From Paracoccaceae bacterium (GTDB lineage: Bacteria > Pseudomonadota > Alphaproteobacteria > Rhodobacterales > Rhodobacteraceae): a stretch of DNA of 35,699 nucleotides. The stretch is taken from the NCBI GenBank assembly GCA_902525995.1, contig CABZJG010000002.1:1-35699 (forward strand), written 5' to 3'. Every line of letters starts with the position of its first letter. The first letter of the stretch is position 1. A program made the position numbers and the translations under genes. Shown in pieces: positions 1 through 6,628 of this stretch. Under the pieces are notes generated by a model, which saw only the letters and a list, made by a program, of their open reading frames with translations, was not told where the DNA came from and did not search any database.

Positions 1-230
1 CATGGATTGATGGCGTTTTTGATGCGCAAAGCGTCGAAACCCTTCTCGGCGATATTCACTGAGCGGCTAAGCCAAACCAAAGACCCCAATCCAACTTGGC
101 ACGAAATTTGCAACCAAAGCTGTATAGCCGTTATCCCCAGTAGCGCTATCTTTTCCAGTTGCCCGGCGTTTCGGCGCCGGGTAGCTGCCAAAGACGAAGA
201 TTCCCCGCAACCGGGATTATGGCTGTTCAT
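1..230 (-). CDS. Unknown membrane protein, N-terminal part
   Basis: This minus-strand frame starts at ATG 230-228, runs 76 codons without a stop and leaves the window at base 1. It is missing from the ORF track because it has no stop. A GGAAG ribosome site lies six bases upstream. Its ATG overlaps the TGA of the preceding 38-codon ORF (ATGA), which suggests translational coupling in an operon led by repC. The N-terminus is polar, with an Arg triplet near residue 18. A hydrophobic stretch follows at about residues 28-55 (GITAIQLWLQ...VGLGSLVWL), probably one or two membrane segments. I recognise no family. It is likely a real gene because of the overlap and ribosome site. Confidence 0.55.
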   Translation of the reverse strand, partial: MNSHNPGCGESSSLAATRRRNAGQLEKIALLGITAIQLWLQISCQVGLGSLVWLSRSVNIAEKGFDALRIKNAINP

Positions 231-343
231 TTTTTCTTCCCTGTTGACCTGGGCGCGGCATAGGCTGCGTCCTCTTTTTTTGGACAGCTCGGCCACATCC
301 TGAGATCACAATACGCCCCAAACTCTGCGCTTTTACCCACCAT
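227..343 (-). CDS. Small 38-residue protein after repC
   Basis: A short minus-strand ORF begins seven bases after the repC stop. A good TGAGGAAAAT ribosome site stands before its ATG. Its TGA overlaps the ATG of the next gene as ATGA. The product is about 38 residues, has two Cys, ends in a basic KKK tail and has no membrane segment. It matches nothing I know. It may be a genuine small protein or a leader that couples repC translation to the downstream membrane-protein gene. The ORF track shows it only as part of a longer in-frame ORF (227-415) that overlaps repC. Confidence 0.45.
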   Translation of the reverse strand: MVGKSAEFGAYCDLRMWPSCPKKEDAAYAAPRSTGKKK

Positions 344-350
344 ATTTTCC

Positions 351-1598
351 TCACAGCTCTCCCTCTTTCTCTTTTCGCTTTTGCTTTTGATCGAGACCGA
401 TGAGAGATCCGACAAGGTTTAGTCTTCCGGCTTTGTGCTGCCGCGTCATGGCACGCAGCATTCCCCCCGGATTTTGTACAGGATTTGAGTTTCGCGTCAT
501 GTTTGCATCGATGATCAGCAGGCAAATGGCAGTTGTCAGATCTCCCATGGTCTCCACAGCCTCCTGATAGGCTGAACTGTGCACACCGAGGCGATGCAGC
601 TGGTCAATGGAGCCTAGAACGAAGTCCTGTTCGGTAATTTGCGCCTTTGATCCTTGGTAGAACCTGACAGCTTGTTCGAAATCGCTAGAGCCAAAGGATA
701 TCATACGTTCGGGATCAACGATTTCTGTTAGATCTTTCTTGCGCTCCACCTCGGCTTCGCCATACTTATTTTCTAAGCAATTCGTGGACCCTTTAGGGTC
801 CGCGTCAGTAAAATCATTTTCTGATGATTTATCATCAGGCCGCAAAGGGATGTTTTCATTACAGACAGAGATTATATCTTCTTTTTTATCTTGTAATGGT
901 AGGAAGTCTATTTCCGCTCCGCCGGAAGAATCAAAACGTAATTCATCGATTTGTTGCAAACCTATCAACAGGTTTTGCACAGCCTCAAAATGCTCCTCTA
1001 CACTCTCCAGCGTCGGGAAGGCGTCATTCCTACGAGGAAGATCCACAAACACATCTCTGGCAGCGCTCACATCCGCATCATCCGGCATTAAGGTCAGAAG
1101 TTTCATTAGCAGCGTTTTGATGTTCCGCTTCACCGCAGAGCATTTGTATAGCGTCACGCGCCGCGCTTCTTCATGCTCCTGCAGCTGCTCGCGTAGGCGC
1201 AGAAGAGCCGGCACCTTCTCGATGAGCGGCGTAAAGCACATCCCCTGGCGGAAGTGATCACTGACGGATTTGCGCGCCCCATTGGCGCACACGCGCTTTT
1301 CTATGAGACCAAGCTGCTCAAGCTTATATTCATCAAAGCGCACTGCACGCGCGGTCTTGCCCAAGGTATGTGCCAGATCCTGCTGCATCTTCGAGCAGAT
1401 CGGCTCCACATGCGGATTGCCCCAGTCAGACGGACGTGTCGCACGGATCATCGTCAGCAAACTGTTTAAAAGCGAGGCGCTCAGGCCCAGCCTTGATCGT
1501 AAATCGGTTAAGAGCCCCTCAAGGGCGCCGCGGGTCATGCCATCGGGCAACACCGCATAGATGAGTTCATCGCTGTGAACCTGATTTTGTAAGGTCAT
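351..1598 (-). CDS. repC: RepC-family plasmid replication initiator
   Basis: The 415-residue product has the two-part layout of RepC, the replication initiator of alphaproteobacterial repABC plasmids. The N-terminal DNA-binding part contains a winged-helix-like stretch at about residues 70-110 (QQDLAHTLGKTARAVRFDE, then LEQLGLIEKR). A variable linker follows at about residues 230-300. The conserved C-terminal domain includes NPVQNPGGMLRAMTRQ, close to the family's NPGGYLR motif. The start is ATG 1598, with AAAGGCGAG about seven bases upstream. RepC is known to act in cis at an origin inside its own gene, and two perfect inverted repeats lie in the AT-rich linker here. Neither repA nor repB is found in the next 550 bases upstream, so partitioning must be encoded elsewhere. 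Length fits the family (about 400). Confidence 0.85.
   Translation of the reverse strand: MTLQNQVHSDELIYAVLPDGMTRGALEGLLTDLRSRLGLSASLLNSLLTMIRATRPSDWGNPHVEPICSKMQQDLAHTLGKTARAVRFDEYKLEQLGLIEKRVCANGARKSVSDHFRQGMCFTPLIEKVPALLRLREQLQEHEEARRVTLYKCSAVKRNIKTLLMKLLTLMPDDADVSAARDVFVDLPRRNDAFPTLESVEEHFEAVQNLLIGLQQIDELRFDSSGGAEIDFLPLQDKKEDIISVCNENIPLRPDDKSSENDFTDADPKGSTNCLENKYGEAEVERKKDLTEIVDPERMISFGSSDFEQAVRFYQGSKAQITEQDFVLGSIDQLHRLGVHSSAYQEAVETMGDLTTAICLLIIDANMTRNSNPVQNPGGMLRAMTRQHKAGRLNLVGSLIGLDQKQKRKEKEGEL
786..801. repeat. Perfect inverted repeat in repC
   Basis: Two six-base arms, GGACCC and GGGTCC, are separated by TTTA. It lies in the RepC linker, 19 bases from a second perfect palindrome. Confidence 0.7.
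821..838. repeat. 18-bp perfect palindrome in repC
   Basis: Eight-base arms CTGATGAT and ATCATCAG surround a TT centre in the most AT-rich part of repC. It is the strongest candidate for an initiator-binding or unwinding element of the origin. Confidence 0.7.
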
Positions 1599-1656
1599 TT
1601 TCTGCTCGCCTTTTTTTATGGTTAAGGCAGGGCACCATCAGGCTACAAAAAATTAT

Positions 1657-1675
1657 GCGCACAAATGCGTTTTTT
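1657..1675 (+). terminator. Weak hairpin plus T6 upstream of repC
   Basis: A short stem CGCA/TGCG with a four-base loop is followed by TTTTTT on the plus strand. The stem is only four to five base pairs. The location and orientation would suit the 3' end of a small RNA transcribed against the repC leader, which is inference. Confidence 0.25.
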
Positions 1676-1708
1676 AGTTGCGTTCTGAGGCAGAGGCTGA
1701 TAAAAACA

Positions 1709-1730
1709 GAGTTAACGAATTATCGAACTC
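1709..1730. promoter_or_regulatory. Imperfect palindrome, possible operator
   Basis: GAGTT and AACTC arms flank an AATT centre across 22 bases in the repC/regulator intergenic region. It resembles the repABC parS layout (GTT...AAC) but is two bases longer and lacks the GC centre, so I do not call it parS. Confidence 0.25.
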
Positions 1731-1755
1731 ATAAGGATTGCCGTCCTTTGTTCTT

Positions 1756-1796
1756 AAAAGCCCCCCGTTAGGTTTACCCTGCGGGGTTTTGCTTTT
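1756..1796. terminator. Possible bidirectional terminator hairpin
   Basis: An outer AAAAGC/GCTTTT pair and an inner CCCCG/CGGGG pair form an imperfect stem with a TTTT bulge, with T-rich sequence on both strands. It lies between divergent genes, so what it would terminate is unclear. Confidence 0.3.
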
Positions 1797-2127
1797 CTGG
1801 GGGTTAGGTCTCCTTTTCTGGTTGGTGGTTAGAATCGGGGCGGAATCGGCTCCGCAGCCTCATCATACTATATGCTGTGGTCTTCGCATAGGCTATGACT
1901 GCATTTTGCGACACTGCCTAAATCTTGTTTTTAACGCCAAAGCGCAACGATCTGGCGCTGAATTCAGGTGGAGTTTTTCCTTTTCCAACTCGCTCTCTGA
2001 TTGATCACATAGCAGGAACAAAAGATTTTGGCTATTATTTTTCATGTTTTTCTAAACTTTTTTCTCAAAATTTCTGTTTATAAACCAAAAAAATGGATTC
2101 AAAACAAAGGCTTAGAGTGTAAACTGA

Positions 2128-2138
2128 ATCCCAAATAA
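2128..2138 (-). promoter_or_regulatory. TTATTTGGGAT motif before XRE gene
   Basis: Read on the minus strand this 11-mer differs by one base from TTATTTGGAAT at 2861-2871, just beyond the end of the same regulator gene. The pair brackets the gene and could be operator half-sites for autoregulation and for control of the pilus operon. This is inference from repetition alone. Confidence 0.3.
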
Positions 2139-2148
2139 GGGGTTTACT

Positions 2149-2847
2149 TTGACATCTGAATTACCAGAAAGCGCTAAAAGTATTGGCGATATCATGAAGA
2201 AAATGCGTAAAGAGCGCAAGATTCCGATGCGTGAACTAGCAGAAATAACAGGTATGTCCCATGGTCATTTGACAATGATCGAAAACGGCAAATCAAGCTG
2301 CACTTTAAGAAGTTTAGAAAAAATCGCGGCTGCACTTGGGACAAGCGCAGCGGCCTTACTCTCAGCTGCGTCAAGGGCTGAGGCACCAGACACCGAATAT
2401 CTCAAACAAATAGTAGCGTCGAACCTACGCCAGGCGCGCGAAGGCAGATGTCTATCACGCCGACAGCTTGCAGAACCTATTGGTTTTATTCCACAATATA
2501 TAGGAACAACCGAACTCGCCAAGCGATTACCGAATGTTAGAAACATTGTAAGGCTCGCGCAAGGTTTGCAAATTCAACCCTCTGAACTACTCAAGGAAAC
2601 CTTCGATCCAAACTGCCTAGAGGCTCCGCGTGTTTATGAGCATATCACCCTAGAAATCTTAGCGGCTCGCCTAAAACAAGGACGTCACGAACAGTGCCTG
2701 ACGAGAAAAGAAGTAGGCGTGGGAACAAGTATTTCTGACACTATACTTTATTTATTGGAAAGCGGAAAAAGTTGGTCAACCGTTCCAAAGCTAATGTCTA
2801 TTTGCAATTACTATGGCTGTCCTGCCTCTAAATTTCTTGATCTATAA
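2149..2847 (+). CDS. Triple-HTH XRE-family transcriptional regulator
   Basis: The 232-residue protein consists almost entirely of three XRE/Cro-type helix-turn-helix units. The first, at about residues 14-70, is canonical (MRELAEITGMSHGHLTMIEN). The second, at about 87-147, is diverged (LSRRQLAEPIGF...). The third, at about 168-232, is the most degenerate (LTRKEVGVGTSISDT...). No ligand or catalytic domain is seen. The start is a TTG at 2149 with AAGGGG six bases upstream; ATG 2194 is an alternative that would trim fifteen residues. The gene is more AT-rich than the pilus genes. It sits between repC and the pilus operon, so control of one or both is plausible. Matching 11-base motifs flank it (2128-2138, 2861-2871). 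Confidence 0.8.
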   Translation: MTSELPESAKSIGDIMKKMRKERKIPMRELAEITGMSHGHLTMIENGKSSCTLRSLEKIAAALGTSAAALLSAASRAEAPDTEYLKQIVASNLRQAREGRCLSRRQLAEPIGFIPQYIGTTELAKRLPNVRNIVRLAQGLQIQPSELLKETFDPNCLEAPRVYEHITLEILAARLKQGRHEQCLTRKEVGVGTSISDTILYLLESGKSWSTVPKLMSICNYYGCPASKFLDL

Positions 2848-2854
2848 ATTTTTA

Positions 2855-2890
2855 TTGACTTTATTTGGAATCGTTTTAATGTGTTACTAT
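2855..2890 (+). promoter_or_regulatory. Possible promoter of the pilus operon
   Basis: A good -35 box, TTGACT, begins at 2855. Candidate -10 boxes downstream (TAATGT at 16-base spacing, or TTACTAT further on) match the consensus poorly. The TTATTTGGAAT motif lies between them. The region is AT-rich, stands immediately after the regulator gene and faces the pilus operon. Confidence 0.35.
2861..2871 (+). promoter_or_regulatory. TTATTTGGAAT motif in candidate promoter
   Basis: This second copy of the 11-mer also found in reverse orientation before the XRE gene overlaps the spacer of the putative pilus promoter. Binding of the regulator here would fit repression, but that is inference. Confidence 0.3.
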
Positions 2891-2980
2891 GTGCTACCCT
2901 TTCATCATACCCCTCCCCAAAGCTTCGACCTCTAAAAACCGGGCCTATATTTTGATGAAGCCGCCAAAAAAGAGATTGCG

Positions 2981-2998
2981 AGAGCGCTACAGCGCTCT
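2981..2998. repeat. Perfect inverted repeat in pilus leader
   Basis: Arms AGAGCGC and GCGCTCT surround a TACA loop, giving an uninterrupted seven-base-pair stem. No T-run follows, so it is not a simple terminator. It could be an operator or an RNA leader structure. Confidence 0.55.
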
Positions 2999-3040
2999 GC
3001 GATCCGGGCGTCTTGAGCGCACATATCAAGATTGCTCGGT

Positions 3041-3070
3041 GGGGAGGCTATGCAACAGCCTGGCCTCCCC
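3041..3070 (+). repeat. Strong hairpin in pilus leader with alternative fold
   Basis: GGGGAGGC pairs perfectly with GCCTCCCC across a fourteen-base loop. A nested alternative, AGGCT/AGCCT, uses some of the same bases, so the two stems exclude each other. The hairpin lies about 40 bases before the micro-ORF ribosome site. No T-run follows. A leader structure affecting operon expression is possible. Confidence 0.5.
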
Positions 3071-3113
3071 TGAAACAGCTAATAAGTCTTTCAATCAAAA
3101 AAGGACCCCAGCA

Positions 3114-3203
3114 ATGAATCGTACAGAAAAGCAGGCAATCCTGATCATGTAGGTCCTCATCGCGGCCGCCTCAGCTGTCTTGACTTTAACTTTAGGAGTT
3201 TAA
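3114..3203 (+). pseudogene. Micro-ORF for single-TM peptide, split by in-frame TAG
   Basis: An ATG at 3114 follows a well-placed AAGGA. It encodes twelve residues (MNRTEKQAILIM) and then stops at TAG 3150-3152. The same frame continues past the stop as VLIAAASAVLTLTLGV and ends at TAA 3201-3203. Read through, it would be a 29-position peptide with a basic N-terminus and one membrane helix. This looks like a small membrane protein or signal-peptide remnant with a nonsense mutation, unless the amber codon is suppressed or is a sequencing error. The next gene starts 23 bases on. I know no named homologue. Confidence 0.4.
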
Positions 3204-3226
3204 TTTAACATAATTGTAGGGATGCA

Positions 3227-3952
3227 ATGATAGGAATTAAGGAACCAATTTGGCGGCTTGGTCCCGCAAAATACATGGCTGTGTACTTGGTTTTGCTTAC
3301 TACCCCGACCCTTGCCCAAGAAATCCGCTGTCCCGATTGGGAATATCTTGTCGCAAAATACGAAGGCCGCGCGGCACTTCGCTCGGTTGCACCCTCTGCT
3401 AACTTTGACGAGCTGATCGGCAGACCTGCCGCGCAACCGGCCTCTGCTACAGTGCCAAAGACGCCCTTGGCAGCCACCAAGCAACCCCTGAGCACCCAAG
3501 CCACCCAATGCACATATAGCGTAAAGAAGGGAGATACGCTCTCCTCTATTGCGCTCAAAAACCTTGGCAGTCAAAATCGCTGGCGGCAGATATTAAGTCT
3601 CAACACATCAACACTTCCGAATGAAAACTCTCTGCGTGTTGGCCAGAGCATCAGGCTTCCGTGCGAGGGTCAACCTCTAAGCGCCACTGCCGCGCCCAAA
3701 GCTGCGCCAATCCCAGTGTGGACCGCCAAAAAGGGCGAACGTCTGACGGATATTTTAAAGCGCTGGTCTGCCCGTGCCGGCTACCAGCTCATCATAGAAA
3801 CCAAAGATGACTGGATTATTGCAAGCCCTGTGTCCATCGAAGGTGCGTTTCGCCCGGCAGTTAAAGAGCTGATCAAGGGGTTGGCCACATCAGGCTCTAA
3901 TCCGCCTGTAAGGATATTTTCAAACAACACTTTGAAGTTAGGTAATTCATGA
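3227..3952 (+). CDS. pilL: PilL-like LysM + TcpQ pilus assembly protein
   Basis: The 241-residue secreted protein has a signal peptide ending near residue 31 (LLTTPTLAQ). A LysM peptidoglycan-binding domain follows at about residues 88-147 (YSVKKGDTLSSIAL ... LRVGQSIRLPC). The C-terminal TcpQ/PilL-type domain lies at about 160-235 (LTDILKRWSARAGYQLI, then a GAFRPAVKEL-type motif). In type IVb pilus systems such proteins help the secretin assemble at the outer membrane and anchor it to the cell wall. A TAGGGA ribosome site precedes ATG 3227. The stop overlaps the pilN start as ATGA. This is the first intact gene of the pilus operon. Confidence 0.75.
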   Translation: MIGIKEPIWRLGPAKYMAVYLVLLTTPTLAQEIRCPDWEYLVAKYEGRAALRSVAPSANFDELIGRPAAQPASATVPKTPLAATKQPLSTQATQCTYSVKKGDTLSSIALKNLGSQNRWRQILSLNTSTLPNENSLRVGQSIRLPCEGQPLSATAAPKAAPIPVWTAKKGERLTDILKRWSARAGYQLIIETKDDWIIASPVSIEGAFRPAVKELIKGLATSGSNPPVRIFSNNTLKLGNS

Positions 3953-5415
3953 ATAGATTGGCCTACATTTTTCCCCTTGGTTTCAGCGTGGTTTTGTGCG
4001 GCTGCGCGGCCACAAATGTTGCGGAGCGCGAAATCACCGCAGGTAAAAAACTCACAGCTGCTGCGCGCGCAGAGATGGCCGCCATTCAGCGCGGCGAAGT
4101 CATTGAGGTGAACAAGCCATATTACGGCCATCAGGTGAAGGTGGAGCGCGGCTCGCAGCGCGGCAAGCCTTTGCCAAAAAGCGTTGAGGGGGCCAACAGC
4201 ACCAGCTTCAATTTCACGGGCGATATTCACAAGTTTGCTGCAAACGTAAAAGACCAAACTGGTATACCTGTGTCCATTGCCGCACGCTTCACCGACCTTG
4301 ATGGCAACGTCATTTCCATGCCCATTTCCACATTGCTTTCGTTGAACTCAAAAGGCGCTCTGTCGAAGGCATTGGACATTGTGGGATCGAGAACCGATAC
4401 GGATTGGTCCTTTGATGGATCTACAATTGTGTTCACCCGCATGACGAATAGATCCTACGCACTTTCGATCCCCACGGGCAAAGTATCGTTTTCAAAAGCC
4501 TCATCCGGGCTAAGCGGCAGTGGGTCATCGCCCATATCGATCACCCGCTCTGGAGAGCTTGATGCATGGAGTTCATTGACAACGCGGCTTGCCAATGTGG
4601 TCACGCCGCCCTCTCAAGCAATGCTGGACCAACAATCTGCCACATTAACAGTCTTTGGCCCGCCTTCCGTTCACGCCAAGGTAAAGGCGACCATCGATGA
4701 GATGAACGCGCTTTATGCGCAAAAAATAGGGATTGAGGTGGCTGCATTTTTTGTGGAAACATCCAAAGTCGATGATTTTGCAGCTTCTATCTCTGCACTT
4801 TCAGGCACAAATTCTTTCACCGGCCTAGCGCAAGCGATCTCGGGAAATGGTGTGGCAACCATCGCAGGCGGCGGCAACAGTTTCAATTTCCGCGCAATAT
4901 CACGCGATGCGTCTGTTTTTGATTTTGTCCAAGGCTCAAGCACATCGCAAAGCGGCGTATGGGCCCCTATTAAAATAGAAACCACCACCAATTATGTGGC
5001 AAACGCGGTGACGACAACGCAGGACGGTGTGAGCAGCACCAGTTTGCAAACCGCCTCTGTCGGAGAAGGGCTTTCCATTCATGCGCTTCCGCGCATTCTG
5101 GATGGCAACAAAATCCAACTGCATCTGACAGTGGTGCAACGCACTCTCACTGATCTGGATGAATTCACCACAAGCACCTCCAGTGTTCAACTGCCCAAAA
5201 TAGATGCCCGAGAAATTCAATCAGATGTCATTCTGGCCTCAGGCGAAACATTACTGCTCGCAGGTTACGAGCAGGACAAATATAAAAAATCCTCCTCTGG
5301 ACCCGGATCACCACTGGCATGGATTGCCGGGGGTAGCAAAGACGCCGAAGCTAAGAACATCCGTATGATTTTAATGGTCCGCCCCTCCATCCTTGCCACA
5401 AGTGGAAGGCCATAA
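3949..5415 (+). CDS. pilN: PilN-type secretin lipoprotein
   Basis: At 488 residues it fits the type IVb outer-membrane secretins (R64 PilN, TcpC/BfpB class). It begins with a lipoprotein signal whose lipobox is LCGC at about residues 16-19. An N-terminal periplasmic region follows, including a secretin-and-TonB-type short domain around residues 80-150 (LSKALDIVGSRTDTDWSFDG). The C-terminal secretin gate region contains SDVILASGETLLLAGYEQ and ends with IRMILMVRPSIL, the usual secretin closing strand. It should form the ring through which the pilus leaves. The gene is coupled to pilL by ATGA and to pilO by a one-base gap. Confidence 0.85.
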   Translation: MNRLAYIFPLGFSVVLCGCAATNVAEREITAGKKLTAAARAEMAAIQRGEVIEVNKPYYGHQVKVERGSQRGKPLPKSVEGANSTSFNFTGDIHKFAANVKDQTGIPVSIAARFTDLDGNVISMPISTLLSLNSKGALSKALDIVGSRTDTDWSFDGSTIVFTRMTNRSYALSIPTGKVSFSKASSGLSGSGSSPISITRSGELDAWSSLTTRLANVVTPPSQAMLDQQSATLTVFGPPSVHAKVKATIDEMNALYAQKIGIEVAAFFVETSKVDDFAASISALSGTNSFTGLAQAISGNGVATIAGGGNSFNFRAISRDASVFDFVQGSSTSQSGVWAPIKIETTTNYVANAVTTTQDGVSSTSLQTASVGEGLSIHALPRILDGNKIQLHLTVVQRTLTDLDEFTTSTSSVQLPKIDAREIQSDVILASGETLLLAGYEQDKYKKSSSGPGSPLAWIAGGSKDAEAKNIRMILMVRPSILATSGRP

Positions 5416-5416
5416 G

Positions 5417-6628
5417 ATGCAGCGCGCGTATATATTCAAAGCAGAGTTTGCAAGCGGTGCCATAAAAGCCGTTGTGGGGGGGCTTTGGTCCAGCCGCAAG
5501 AGTTTTAAAAACAGCCCTATAAGCAGCTCACGACAAAAGAAGTGGGTTTTTGGCGCGCATGTGTTCAAAGCGCATGGAAAGTTTTCCAAGGGCGCAGTGC
5601 CTCTTTTCGGCATCGTCAAAAACAATCTGCCCAAGGAACTGCACGGGTCTGATGGGATTGTAACATTAAAGTGCGACCATTTGCTGGCATCGCATGCGTT
5701 TGTCAAAGGCCAGCCGGTGCGCGGATTAGAAACACTCCACACCAGCCTTGAGGACTACATAGACTGGCTAAGCGCGCAGCTGATTGGACCTGTGTATTGC
5801 CCTGCTGACGTTGCCCCAGAGGTGGACGGCTTAGACGGTAAATCCGCTGTGATATGGGATATACATTCGTGCGATGTCGGCTCAAAGCTGCCCCCCAAAC
5901 AGCGATCCTATTTTGTGAGCACCAAAGAAGCACTTGCTGGCATGACGGCTCTCGCCGCCGGTCTTCTGGCCTGGCCGTTTATGGGCGCGGCTCTGGCGTT
6001 GGTTTTTGCAGAAAAAATACCCCCGCCGCTGCCGCTTGAGTTTACCCAACGCGACACCGGTGCCTTTTTGCAAAACTGCTATGAAGAGGTCAGCAAGGCA
6101 GGCCCGCGCACCTACGGCTTTGAGGTTGTCGAGCGCGGCTGCATTGATGATGGCGCGGCACTCTTTCCCGAACTCGGGCAAGATAAATGGCTCGCAGTCC
6201 AGATTTCAAAGCCAACAGGAAAGGTGCATGCGCATCTGGGCGCGCAGCTGTCGCGGCAGGCTTTTGAGAATTGGCCTCACCAAAAATCTATCAGCGACGA
6301 AAAAATCACAAGCGGCGTGATCTTTGACAGCACATATCTGCCTTCAACCGAATTGCCGCCGGCCAGCGCCATTGAGGCGGATATCCAGAACGCCCTTTTT
6401 GCCATTACTAAAAGCGTAAGTGGGGATCTTAGAAAGGGCGGGCGCAACTTTGTGCTGGAGACATCGCTCGAAGATGCAGTGCGCCGCTTGAGCGAAATCC
6501 CAAATATTCAAGTCAGCAGCCTTATTGAGAAGAAAACCGGCTCCAGCACATCTGTTGCTGTCACATTAAAGCTCAATGCGCCCATTGCACAATTTGCAAG
6601 CGCAAAGATTGGAGAAGCCTCCAAATGA
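5417..6628 (+). CDS. pilO: PilO-type pilus accessory protein
   Basis: The product is about 403 residues, starting at ATG 5417 behind GGAAGG; the longer ORF from 5393 would overlap pilN and lacks a ribosome site. It is predicted to be a bitopic inner-membrane protein. The first 170 residues are cytoplasmic and resemble the N-terminus of R64-type PilO (PilO2 family). One hydrophobic segment lies at about residues 172-195 (AGMTALAAGLLAWPFMGAAL). A periplasmic region of about 200 residues follows. In such systems PilO links the secretin to the inner-membrane platform. The order pilL-pilN-pilO matches R64 and supports the call; sequence motifs alone are weak. Confidence 0.7.
   Translation: MQRAYIFKAEFASGAIKAVVGGLWSSRKSFKNSPISSSRQKKWVFGAHVFKAHGKFSKGAVPLFGIVKNNLPKELHGSDGIVTLKCDHLLASHAFVKGQPVRGLETLHTSLEDYIDWLSAQLIGPVYCPADVAPEVDGLDGKSAVIWDIHSCDVGSKLPPKQRSYFVSTKEALAGMTALAAGLLAWPFMGAALALVFAEKIPPPLPLEFTQRDTGAFLQNCYEEVSKAGPRTYGFEVVERGCIDDGAALFPELGQDKWLAVQISKPTGKVHAHLGAQLSRQAFENWPHQKSISDEKITSGVIFDSTYLPSTELPPASAIEADIQNALFAITKSVSGDLRKGGRNFVLETSLEDAVRRLSEIPNIQVSSLIEKKTGSSTSVAVTLKLNAPIAQFASAKIGEASK

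Larger units (their letters stand above)
740..920. other. Candidate oriV inside repC
   Basis: This stretch codes for the variable linker of RepC and is clearly richer in A+T than the flanks. It contains two perfect inverted repeats: GGACCC-TTTA-GGGTCC and CTGATGAT-TT-ATCATCAG. In repABC plasmids the vegetative origin is known to sit in an AT-rich palindromic region within repC. Assignment as oriV here is inference from position and composition. Confidence 0.45.
1599..2148. other. Non-coding region between repC and XRE regulator
   Basis: These 550 bases separate the divergent repC and regulator genes. I see no convincing gene: the 88-codon plus-strand ORF at 1738-2004 has no ribosome site and reads through an apparent hairpin. 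Contents are a small plus-strand hairpin followed by six T (1657-1675), an imperfect palindrome (1709-1730), a GC hairpin with T-runs (1756-1796), and an AT-rich segment from about 2020 that should hold the regulator promoter. The position upstream of repC is where repABC plasmids carry their counter-transcribed incompatibility RNA, but I cannot define such an RNA here. Confidence 0.5.

Noticed and set aside
7-303. Plus-strand 98-codon ORF
   Set aside because: It is antisense to the ATGA-coupled minus-strand genes, which have ribosome sites.
1709-1730. parS centromere site of repABC type
   Set aside because: The palindrome has the GTT/AAC ends but the wrong spacing and no GC centre, and no repA or repB is nearby.
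1738-2004. Plus-strand 88-codon ORF in the repC/regulator gap
   Set aside because: No ribosome site is visible, it starts before an apparent terminator hairpin, and its composition does not look like a membrane or soluble protein family I know.
2889-3152. 87-codon ORF as a real gene
   Set aside because: The early part lacks a ribosome site and runs through both leader hairpins; only the last 13 codons, from ATG 3114, have a good start.
2881-3226. Origin of transfer
   Set aside because: Inverted repeats are present, but no recognisable nic motif and no relaxase gene in the window support it; kept only as a possibility.
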